From positions 87,079,838 through 87,143,837 of the forward strand of contig OY754339.1 of NCBI GenBank assembly GCA_963573305.1: a stretch of 64,000 bases of DNA, given 5' to 3'. Positions 21,700-33,100 of this stretch are shown here, one piece after another. The position numbers and the translations under genes were made by a program. Under the pieces are notes generated by a model, which was given only the letters and a program-made list of their open reading frames with translations, searched no databases and was not told the DNA's origin. Every line of letters begins with the position of its first letter. Position 1 is the first letter of the stretch. This DNA comes from Pyrrhosoma nymphula. Taxonomy: Eukaryota; Arthropoda; Insecta; Odonata; Coenagrionidae.

Positions 21700-23300
21700 C
21701 TATTTTGCCCTTCGCAACTCGGCTCAACATTAGACCTACCCTCTCGACTTCCACCTCCTCCTCTTCCTTCGGTTTCCTCCTCCCTCCGTCCCTCTCCCTC
21801 CCTCTCTCCTCCATACCTCCTCCCCTTTTATTTTATTCACCCCCCTACCCGATCCCTCCCCCGCCGACCCTCGAGGGATTCGCGGCAAAAGGAGCGTGTG
21901 CTGCCGGCGGAGATGCAGCGGCGGCGGTGGTGGTGGTGGCGGCCCACCGGATACTTTATATTCATGACCGCAGTCGCTCACCCTCCTCCTCCCCCCCTAT
22001 ACCCTCCCCCCACCCACCCACGGCATCGCCCTTTCTGCGCAGCGGCCAGGATTTATGCAAGGGGTTCATCCCCTCTCTCATTCTACGCCCGTTCTACGCC
22101 CCCCACCCGAACCCTGGGGAGGACCTATAGAAGGGGGTTGGGGCGGAAGGATGAGAGCGTAGAAGGAGGAGGCAGTGATGGGGAAATGTTTTTGATAGCT
22201 ATTGAGGCTCTCTTTTCCCTCTCATACCCCTTCCCACCCCTTCCCCCCACCCTTTAAATAAATTTCCGCTTCTGAGTGCAACTGTTTGTCGTTGCGAATG
22301 CCGACTATGCATACGTCCGCCCTCGTTTCACTCTACTCTCTCCTCCCTTCCCCCAGACCCTTCGGAGTTGAATCACGGCCACCCTGCCCCCTTTTTCCGG
22401 CCCCCGCAGAAAACCCCCATCTAACAACCCCCCCCTCTTTTCCTGCCCTTCGGTGGGTGGCGGCGGCGGTCCATCCGGGGATTAGCTTCGGGAAAAGGGA
22501 ATCGATTTCGGAGAGAGGGCCGCCCCCAGAAGAAAGGTTTTTTCTCCCCATTGTGCGCCCTTTTTCGTCTCTCCATCCGCTGAAACCCTTTCCTCCACCC
22601 CTCTCTCTCAGTTACCCCTGCCACAGTCTCCTACTCCTCCCCCCACGCCTGCTCGCTCGGGAGACCCTACTCCTTCCCACAATTCCCTCTCTCCGTCTCA
22701 TCTCGCTTCCGATGGTGTACTACTCCGTGTGTGTGTGGGTGTACCTACTTGTGCATGTTGGTGTGAGGCACGCCCCCGGAATCCCTTGCTCCGAGATTTA
22801 AGCCGCCGAGCTCCTCGAAAAGAGATTCTAATCACGGAGTGCGATTAAAGGACGCATTCGCCCTTGCAACTCCGCCCGATATAAACCCCCTCACCCCCTG
22901 CTATACACCCACCCACTCTAATCCCCCTCCACCCTCTCCGGACGGAATTTTTTATTCGTTCATTTTTGTCTTTCTTTTTTTATGGCTGCGTTCGTTCGTC
23001 GTCTCCCGTCAGGTCGGGTGCCTCCTTTTGTGCAATTGTCGTAATAATGTATCGATCTAATCGGACAAGACGAATCCACTACCCCTAACCCCCCCTTCCC
23101 CTCCCTCCCCATACTCGCTCCATACCCTCGTCCCCTTCTATTATTACTTCCCCCACACCCCTGTTTCCCTCCCTTTTTTTGCATTCCCTGGGCGCACAAC
23201 TCCTTAACCTAACCCATTCCTGATTTCGGGCATCTCTTTTTCCCGTCCTCTCGCGACCTGGGGAAAGAGGGAAAGAAGCTTCCCGCCCCACCCTATAGCA
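21700..23300. repeat. Pyrimidine-rich, GC-rich low-complexity region
   Basis: About 1.6 kb dominated by CCTCCCTCCC-type sequence, with a GGCGGCGGTGGTGGTGGTGG block at 21909-21930 and scattered CpG. Long open frames here (for example 217 codons at 21604-22257) translate to S/P/L-rich low complexity in all frames, so they are not credible genes. A CpG-rich promoter or a tract of decayed repeat tails are both possible. Confidence 0.5.
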
Positions 23301-26300
23301 GCAGCACCTCCACTCTCCGCGCTCAGTTCCTTCTACGGCGATCGGATTTTAGTTTATGGAAGCTTTTAGCCGTCGGCGGGTTTTTTTTGCATTAAAAAAA
23401 AAGAGGGATTCGGAGGAATGAATTGACTGACGCTCGATATGGCATACGTTTATCCTTTCCCATGTATCCTCTCTCCTCCAATCTACACCTTTTACAAAGC
23501 CTCCACACCCCCACCCCTCATACACATGATCTCCATTCTTGTGCCCACTCCGGGCTTATTTCCTCCGATTCGTGTTTTTGCTTCCATATCTTCGGATGGA
23601 TGACGTACGCTAGGATCAAACGGATCCCTGCTAGCTACTTAGTGGACGTGATTTTTCACTCAAAAGAGGATTATGAAGGCTCACATCGTTTCCACACGAT
23701 GAGAAAGGAGTGGAAAGTCGATTTTAATCACAGGGGAAGTAATCCATGATACGCTAATAGCATATTTCATTGAGGAGAAGTATTTTTTTTCTATTCTGGT
23801 GAAATTTGACGCAAAGCCCTTCCTGTGTTTATGAATCCGTGATTCCAAGGAATGGAGCACATTTATGAGAATGACCAATTTCTATCGGAAACCTTTACTG
23901 AATTAAACTTAACTTTTTCAGGCGTAACTTCGTGGAACTTCATTAAGAAGTAGTACCCGGATTTCAAGTTACAAATTAATTTTCAACTCTTGAAAATGAC
24001 TTCGTAAGTTGAAAACCCGATTCGAGAATCAAATTTAAGTGTGGACTATATCAAGTTATTGATTTACTCATTTACTGCATTACTTATTACGTAATTAAAG
24101 CTACTACCCGATGCCGGAAATTATGGAAAATCGTTTCTTCGGGGACTTGCTCTTTCTTACTGCGTGAAGATAAAAAAAGCGTTAGTCTTGTAAACAACAC
24201 CATAGTGTAGAATGTACTAGAATCCTCTCGGATAATTGCTTATAGGAATATTAATTTTAGGTCTCCTTCTCAACAGAGTGGCGAAGTAATTAAAGGACAT
24301 TTAATTGGTTCATCAGATGTTCCAAGTAATCCGAGCCAGTTTGGGTTTTCATTAAGCACAGCGCGAAAATTTAATCTCAAAAGCTACGTGCATCGCTTGT
24401 ATTAGGTACCGAATTGAGAGGCAGAGCTCCCTCTGTTAATTTCCGAGTTTTCCACTCCCTTCCTCAGATATAACTTTCGTAATACACTTTCAAAATGTTT
24501 CGTCATCTTCCCAAATGAACCTTATCGTTGTCGGAAGCGACGGAGTACACTGGAGATATATTGTCTTGGTACCGACTGGAACAATCTCCAAAAATATCGT
24601 GCCACCTGTAGACCCTCCTACATGGACGGAATGATAATGGAATGGCATAGAGACAAAGGAGAGGGTGTGAGGTTGTGGAGGTGTATAAAGAGGCAGACGG
24701 ATAGGTCACCCTTTGAGAGACAACGAATTTGTAAGGAATATAAATAAGAGAAGGGAAAGTACGCCGAGAAAGACCGAGGTCGGCCAATACGTAGGCTAGA
24801 TGAAACAGAATATGAAACAAAAGGTCTACCAGGGCATTAAGGAGTAGGGTAGAATAGAGCTCTTCAGTCGTCCAAGCAAATGGTTAGATGGCTAATGATG
24901 ATAAAAAGGCTTATAATTTCTGCAATTCAATGCCTCTCAAGGCTTCGTTTCAAATGAGCATGCTTCTGTTATGAAGAATTTCGGTCCTGTCTTATGGTAT
25001 TGTTGAAAACATCCTTGATGTCTTTCAAATATATGTATATACTTTTTTATGCATTATATGGGGGGTTCTCAGGTGATTGTGAAAGTGCAAGGGAAATAAA
25101 TGCTATCTCCTAGTTATTCTAAAATCATCTTTTTTACTTGCCAATAAAATTTTGCTCCGAAATGCAAAGGTTATATGTAGTATAATTTTCCATTTATAGT
25201 AAAGTTAGTGTAATAGTAAAATTTTCCGATTGCAAGTTCTGCAACTAGTTTACCATTAATTCTTCATATTTGTGCGCTTGTATAATGATTATATAATTTT
25301 AGCTGCCTATAATTGGTCTGTTTTTGCTTCCTTTATGTTATTCCAAATGCTGCGTAGTTTTGGTTTAAGGTAGGTACTTAGTTCAAAGAAACCAAGGGAC
25401 TCTACAATACATTTAATTCACCTGCGTCCCCATTTCCTCTGAATCAGTCCAAACTCATTTTTTTCTTTGATAACATTTATTAAACCAGAAAATAGTTTTA
25501 ATTGGTTGGTATTTTTTTGCATTTGCCTTGAAAACGTGAGTTTCGTAAGAGGTTAGTGTGGCATACTGGAAAATCACTCATTAATTCACCCCAAATAATA
25601 TTATCGTTATTGTGAGCAGTTTTTTTTTACAATTAAATTTCATAAATTGTGACGTGAGCTACGAGGGACGCTTTTCTGTTCTAGGTATTCATGGAATCTA
25701 AAATGTACCAAAAAATTATGATATTAAGAATGGTGGAATATTAGTATTAGTTGATATTAGTCTACTTGTTCCTTGAGCATACTGGTGTAAAGATAGCTTG
25801 TACATTATACAGGTGAAATATCACAACTGATGGAAGAGTGAACATAAAAAAGAACTGCAGACCGGAATGACGCTAAAATAGCCATTGAACTCGAAATCCA
25901 AATCAAGTCCTTTCTCAATATGTCGCTTCGCTATGTGATGCATTACTGAAATACACCCCTCGTGACTGTTTGTTATTGTTATTCAAATGGGAGTGCATTT
26001 ATCGTTTGACGCTCGTGCTCTGTTACGCTGACTGTACCTACACATTGGCTCTCAGTTAGTAATACCTGTCAAAGGAATAAAAAATACTTCACATTTGAAC
26101 TGCTATTAAAATACTTCCGTTAAAGTTTACCTATAATTTAGGCTATAAAAATGGCATGTCAGATTTGGTTCCCCTTCAAGTGGCACACATACAGGATATA
26201 TTTAACGAACGCGCAAGAATCCAAATTGGGACAAACCCTTGATGTTCTTTAATTCTGTTGGTTAGCTAAGTCGGAAACTGGAAAAAATCGTATGCAAAAC

Positions 26301-26950
26301 AAAAAATAATATTATTAGTTCATATAGTCTACAATTCGTGACCCAATGCCACTTATGCTCGTTTTTCCTCTTACAATTAGATTATATAAAAACTTCAATT
26401 TAAAAAAATCCCATCAGGGAAATTTTAAGAAAAAATTATTATTATGAAGTTATTGCGATAGTATGTCCAGTGTATTTATTATACAAACCCGGGTTTTCAC
26501 CAAAGATAAAACTCGGCCTCAAACCCTCTGCCTTTCAAGAAGAAATATTTAAAAGCTTTTATTGCTGAGGACATATGCGATGCATTTCAGCTTTTCCCCT
26601 AAGATGACTCATTTCTCTCGACAAACTTCCTATTCTTTATACTAAAGCTCTTCCTACCATTCTTCTTGGAGGAAGCACTTTTCAGCTGGCCCCCCAGCCA
26701 GCTGCCAACTTCTCTCAAGATTACCCACTTCCGCCGCATTACGAAAAGCACTCCACAGCTTCCCCGCTTCCGTCTTCGTTTCTTAGCTCCTCTCCTCGTG
26801 TAATTCATATTTCTCGTTTTTAAGTATCTCCATTAAGAAAATGTCCTTTTCCCATTTACAGGTTTAAAAGTGGAATTGTGCATTATGAAGATATCATTAC
26901 CATTTGCAGAACACTTGCCGTTTAAGGTATTTTCCCACCGCCAGGATTTG
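23301..26950. other. Intergenic DNA upstream of DDX31
   Basis: Mostly AT-rich. 24520-24840 (plus) ends with GGGAAAGTACGCCGAGAAAG and CCGAGGTCGGCC, which may be a LINE C-terminal relic, but I cannot confirm it. No exon, RNA gene or element could be supported elsewhere. Confidence 0.4.
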
Positions 26951-26985
26951 AATGTATGAGAGTAGCAGGGCTACCTCAATTTTCG

Positions 26986-27122
26986 CTGTTCAGTTGTTTT
27001 CGGTCGATAGCTGACTGTGAAATCGCGCAGCCGCGAAATACGCCACCGCATGGTTTTGTTTATGTTCGTTAAACTGGAAGTTAACATTTATTTCGCTTGT
27101 TGTTTATTGTGAAATTAAGAAA
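26986..27122 (+). promoter_or_regulatory. DDX31: Probable DDX31 core promoter and 5' UTR
   Basis: A TTCAGTTG sequence at 26989-26996 fits the arthropod initiator (TCAGT). A G-A-A-T-C at +28 is one base from the downstream promoter element. The interval from there to the ATG at 27123 would be a 130-base 5' UTR. No TATA box is obvious. The start site is inferred from sequence alone. Confidence 0.35.
27050..27112 (+). promoter_or_regulatory. Upstream ORF in the DDX31 leader
   Basis: An ATG at 27050 opens a 20-codon frame (MVLFMFVKLEVNIY...) closed by TGA at 27110-27112, eleven bases before the DDX31 start codon. If the transcript begins near 26992 this uORF is within the leader. Its ATG context (CCGCATGG) has C at -3 and G at +4, so it is weaker than the main start (AAAATGG). 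Confidence 0.35.
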
Positions 27123-27191
27123 ATGGACGACTGTGGAACTGATATTTTCCTAAATGTATTTGACGATGACCAAAGTAAAATGGATTCGACG
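27123..27191 (+). CDS. DDX31: DDX31 exon 1
   Basis: 23 codons starting MDDCGTDIFLNVFDDD, ending ACG|GTATGT (phase 0). The start is chosen because AAAATGG is a good context and the reading continues in frame into exon 2. A short acidic N-terminus like this is the least conserved part of the family, so this exon is less certain than the others. Confidence 0.75.
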
Positions 27192-30100
27192 GTATGTTCC
27201 AATGTTTTGGTTTCGGTGATTTGTTTTAGAGTCAATTTTTATCATTAATGTTGGTTACAGAGTTATTCAGTGTTGTCGGTATGACTATTCGTACACTTTG
27301 AATTTTGTTACTGATTTTTGCTTACTACACCTCTCAATCAAATGTTTACTGCTCTAATAACTTACTAAACGACCAGATCTTGACGCAACCGATATTTTAT
27401 CTATTAACTTTACGGAACTTTTTTTGTGCCACAGGAAATGGTAACATGGATGTGATTAAGGGAATTATTCAAAATTTGCAGAGTCAAATTATGTTTAAGC
27501 TTCTTATAATAATGTTATTTTGTCGGTTTGCAGAAGACAGTATCTGAGCACAGGCCTCCAAAAAAATTCGAGAAAAGGAGTAAAACCACCGGTGGCGCAT
27601 CCAGTCTGCTGCCACCAAAGAAGCCAAATTTACTCGAAAAACCTACCAAAAGGAAAGGGGGAGCATTAGTTTCCCATCATAGTTCAAAGCGATTCAAACC
27701 CGAGGATAAAATAAGTGTCAACAAACCTTTTAGAAATAAAGAGAAGGGCGCCCACCCTAGGAAGCCTTATCAAAAAATTACAAAAGATGTTGACCCAAAA
27801 CATAGTGCGTCTAAAAAAGAGAAGAAAAGTCCTGAACAACCTGACAATGATTCGTTGTTTTCCACTTCCAAATTTTCTGACCTCGAACTTCATCCACATA
27901 TGGTGAGTGGCAATCGATCGATTTTTAATTGTTATTCTTCAAGATAAAGCATGAAAATTTCATGTTCATTAAAGTGGTTATTTTCATCATGTAATTAATA
28001 TTTGAAGCCATTATTTAAAGTAAATTGTTGATGATTTCGAGCAGGTGGCCAATCTCCAACAAACTCTAGGAATCGAAAAGCTTACTCAGGTGCAAAAGTT
28101 AGCGATTCCGGCTCTAACAACTGGCCGCGATGCATTAATAAGGTCTCAGACTGGCAGTGGAAAAACTCTCGCGTATGCTGTTCCATTAGTTGAGGTAAGT
28201 TTTATACCTCTGTCTTTGAATAAGTTAATTACGAATTTTGGCTCACACCTCTGTAGTCATATCAGCTCATTTATCTATGCCCGATGTGCCGAATTCGTTG
28301 ATACAAAAATATATACATTCAATAATATTTTACTTTAAACAGTTTTAAGTAAGTTATGTTTTTTTGTCTATACTCCATTGTTTAATGATAAGGAGGAAAA
28401 ATCCTTTCTCAAGGATAATTATTTTGCACTCTTCTAAAAATGTGAAAGTACCATTGAAATAAATTATTTGACTTGATTGGAAATTGAACATGAAATATGT
28501 GGTCGCAATGATTGGAAATTTTATAAATATGTTGGCCCAGTAAAGTGTTAAGCTTAGTTGGAGGAACCTTTTTATAAGAGATTATTTGGTTGTTCTGCCG
28601 ACGTATTGTATCCATATGCCAGTAAGAACTAATTAAACTCGTGTCCATGCAATTTCTGATAAAAATAATTTCTGATACTCGCTTTTGTAACAGACTAAGT
28701 AAGATAAGGCATATTTGTGAAATAAGTGGTAAATCGTGAATGGGGTGATACTGAAAGTGGGTTGACATTTTTCTGTTGACATGCTTGTGAATCACCTTAA
28801 TTTGACGTCAATAATTCTAATAGAATAATTTTAGATGAAAAATACATATAATTCGTTGAATATTCGTAATTAAGAATAAAGAATTTTTCCCTTATTTGAA
28901 ACTGAATTTGGTTGCTCAATTGTTCTAAATTCTTTCAAGGAAATTTAAGTACCTACTTGAACTTAATGTTTCAGTATTTACTTTGTAGCAATGCTCTGGA
29001 TATTTTAACACATCCAGATGTATGCCCATGTAAGATACAGGTAGGTAAGTTAATCCACACTACTATGCCTGTGTCCCATTTGTTCAATAAAAACAAAACG
29101 TCACAAAAATTTACAAAATTTATGAATAATGCTCAATTATTTACAATTAATGTGAAAGTTTAAAGGAGGAAGAACAATTTTGGAATATGATGAGAACTAT
29201 TTCACTACCAGGAATAACTTTGTTGCAAATAAGTGTTTGAAAACCAAAATAGGCCAGTCGTTAGGTGTACTATGTGAGGCATGAAACACACTGACCAGAA
29301 TGTAAGTCCTAAATAAGATTCATTTCCATTTTCCGTGTCTGCTAAGTTTTAAGTCTGTCTGGATTGTGTCAAAATTTTTTTCTGAAATTATTTTTTTTAT
29401 TTCTTCTTCATACATCACCTTTCTGTACTTTGATTGAATATTTATCAGCCATTTTAGTGCTACCTAAAACTTCATTAAAGCACAAGAAATCAGGGTGGAA
29501 TTACCCCTGCCATACACCCTGAGGTGGCTTTTAGGCTACCATATAGGTGTAGGCAAGTATTTCTTGTCTTTCATATCTCCAGGTATCAGTTGATGAAGTT
29601 CTAATTCATGATACCTGGTTTTATTTTGCTTAAAAAGGTTTTATTGGTGTAAAGTTTATTTTTTCAATGGTGTGTGATATCCTTTCCAAGCTTGCTTATT
29701 GTTTTATTTTTTTTTAATTTTCCTTGATAAGTGGGATTTGCTTAGAGTAATACTTTTTTAATTTTTGTGTGTGTAGGCTCTTCATTCCAAGAGACCAAAA
29801 ACTATGCGTTCTGATGGAGTTATGGCCATTGTCGTTGTTCCAACAAGGGAGTTGGCTTTGCAAACATATGAGTGGTTTTTAAAGTTGATCAAGGTAGGAT
29901 TATTATAAGTATTATGTTTTTCTTTTGACTTATTCCTGAAATATTTGAATTGATCTCTTTCTCTGCATTAGTGCTTTATAATCATGTAGTTGTGAAAAAT
30001 AGTGGGCTGATCTTGAAAAATACATGTTTTTGCATGATTATTGTTGTAAATTATTTGTAATGCATTGGCTCTCATTAGGTTTAAATATTGTGTTGTAGAA

Positions 30101-33100
30101 GTATTGAAAATTCTGTGGCTTTGTGATGAATTATTGATATCTTGAATGAGATTGAGATGAGTGGTCACAACACTTTGTTCATTAAAAGTCGTCAATTCAA
30201 AGATTGATTTGCTGTAGCCCCTACACTTCACTCTCCACTCAGCCGACCATCACTTGCCTCTGTAAGCCCTCACTTTGAAGTCCCTCTGTAATTCTTCCCT
30301 TTCATTTCTCCTTCCATAATTATTTTCAGTAGTTGTGTTGTGCCGCAGAATGTGCCCTATAAGTTTGTCTCTCCTTTTTCACAAAGTATTCATTACATTT
30401 CTTCCCTCTCCAACTCTTCATAAGACTTCTTCTTCATTGGCGATTCCCTACATCCATTTAATCCTTTCACTGCTATGCACACATGAATGCGTTTGGTCAG
30501 AGCAGTGCTGCCAGTGCTACACACGCATATATGCATTTGGGTGGAGCATTGCCATCAGCACTATGCATGTAGGTATATGTGCGTTTTATTTGCAAACATG
30601 TTTAAATACCCAAAACATTATGCGCGCTGGTGGTATTTAAATGCCCAGCAGTGTTGCATGCTCTCTGGGATGAAGCTTAGCAGTGGAAAGGTTAATCTTC
30701 ATCATTTTTTGATAGCACCACATCTCCATTGCTTCCAATCACTTTTGCTCTGCTGCTGTTATTGTCCAGGCGTCACTGCTCTATAGAGCACACTCCAAAT
30801 ATATATTTTAGTGAAGTGCTTCCTTACTTTAGGGGTTGTGTGAGGAGCTGTCAGCAGGTTCCTCTTCTGGCAGAATGCCTCCTTTGATTTGGCTATCCTG
30901 ATCACAATGTCTTTCTTGCTTCTTCCATTGCTGGCGATCCTGCTTCCCAGGTAGCAAAATTCTTCCATTTGCACTAGTTTCTTCAAAGTCCTCCTTCTGT
31001 TATTCACATCAACCATGTTGCTATTAATCCTATTGTTTTTAATGGTCTTCTTTAATGGGTTGTGGACACCATCAGCATATTAATTTGCCATATTGTTTGG
31101 ACCATAAAAAATTTTTGTGTAATGTGCTGCTGAATCATTTCTGCCCTCATGCTAATTATTGCCCGTTTAAGTGCCGTTTTATTGACTGCATTGCCTACTC
31201 TCTCCTCTGCCATTTGTTACCTACTTCCATTTAGCTTTGTTTGATGGATAAGGTTGTTTTGTGCTAACTGCCTGCCATTTTCTGACAGGGGCAACATCCC
31301 CTCGGACAGACAGCATGATCGCCCATCCAAATTTATTCAGAGCCCAATGATATTCAACTTTTGTAATTAAATGGGAACTGCTCTTTCCTTTGATGCATGC
31401 CATTGATTTAGCCAGCCCCTTCCACTATCACTTCCCTCCTTGATGTTAATGTTTGTGCAGGTGACTTCCAACCATATAGTGTCGCTAATACTTTTATTGA
31501 TTGTCTCCTTTTAATAACCTTTTCCCATATCATTTTTAAACTTTTGAGTGTCCATTGTTTAGAGATATGTTTCCCCAGGACCAGCATATCTGGATAAGCA
31601 TACCTCTCATACCTTAGTGGTTTAAGTTTACTCTCGTAAAAGTAATCTTTAATTAATTTCTGTTTATTATTTTCTCGAGGCATGCTCATAAAACGTGTTT
31701 TCAAGTGTGTAAAAATAAAATATAGATTTCATTAAGCCCATGTTTTGACCAGTATATTTGGAAAGTATGATACATTTAAACTGGGATTTATTTTGCATTT
31801 AATGGAATTAATTCATCTGATCTATATATTAAAATCTCATTTTGTCTCTGGATGCTGAATGGCTGCTTTGAACAGCCATTCACATGGGTGGTCCCTGGAT
31901 ACCTCGCAGGTGGCGAAAAACGAAAGTCTGAGAAAGCACGCCTTCGTCGAGGTGTGAATATTCTTGTGTCCACGCCAGGTCGATTGGTTGATCATATAAG
32001 CCACACTAAAAGCCTCCAGCTTTCTGATGTGAAATACCTAGTTTTGGATGAAGCTGATCGTATGTTGGACTTGGGTTATGAAAAAGATATATCAAGGTGA
32101 GTAAATAATTTATTAGGTGTAGAATTTTTAATCTCTTCCTATGCTTATTTTATTTTGTAATGCCGTGACTACCTCATCGATTTTGCGATAGATGGTTTAC
32201 GAATGAGAAAAATGTGTTGATTTTATTTTAGCAATTTCATGCTACATTTGTCTGGCTGTATGTTGCTGCACATAACGTATTATTTAAGTCAATGTGATTA
32301 TAATATTAGTGGCTGTATTTTTATATATTGCTGCGCATGGTATAGTTAATGTCTGTTTGTGATTATAATGCATTTTGTCTGCGTAAAGCGTGAAGTCAAG
32401 GATGTGAAAGCTCATGTGCTTAGAGGCTGAAGAAAAAACTCTAGTGATTTTATACCCATTTGTGAGAGACAGCGTAAAGCTTTGCTTTCCATCGGTGGAA
32501 ATAGATGGCATGAGTAACCCATGCTCAAACCAGCACACTTCGGTGAATTTTCTTCTTCAATTGACGAGAGGTTTGTGAGGTGACATCAGCTTCTACCTCA
32601 TGTACACTGAGACCACAAGTTGAACTTGACCGTTGTGTATTTCAGGGATATTATTGTTAATGTTGTTTTTCTGCTGAGACTTAAAGTAGAAAAATTTTCT
32701 TTTTGGACATTAGGGCTCTTAGGTTAGATAGTAAAATTACATTTATACTATTCTACTGCTTGATGAGGGAGTAGTATGTGTTTCCTTTTCTCTGTCCATT
32801 TTACCTCAAGAGATGAGGGGTTTTGAGAAGTGAAGGAGTTTTTGCTTCTACATATCATTGTGTTTTACTGATGGATGAGATAAATTTTCATTGATAGAGG
32901 AGGATTGCATTTGACATTGAAAACCATCTGAGATTTTTACTTTGTATATATCACTGTGACGTGAGTGGGCTGTGGTGAGATGTGCTGAGGATGAATTTAA
33001 CATGCCATGATGAGGCCATTCACCTTTGATCTTCTAAATCATTGTTGCAGTGTCTTGCAACAGCATTTGCATATCTCTTCTTTGACATATGCTACTTAAA

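Noticed and set aside
21604..22257. 217-codon open frame
   Set aside because: The region is C/T-rich and open in several frames on both strands; the translation is S/P/L-rich low complexity with no domain.
29580..29619. 10-bp inverted repeat CCAGGTATCA/TGATACCTGG in intron 3
   Set aside because: Too short and isolated to distinguish from chance in a 64-kb window.
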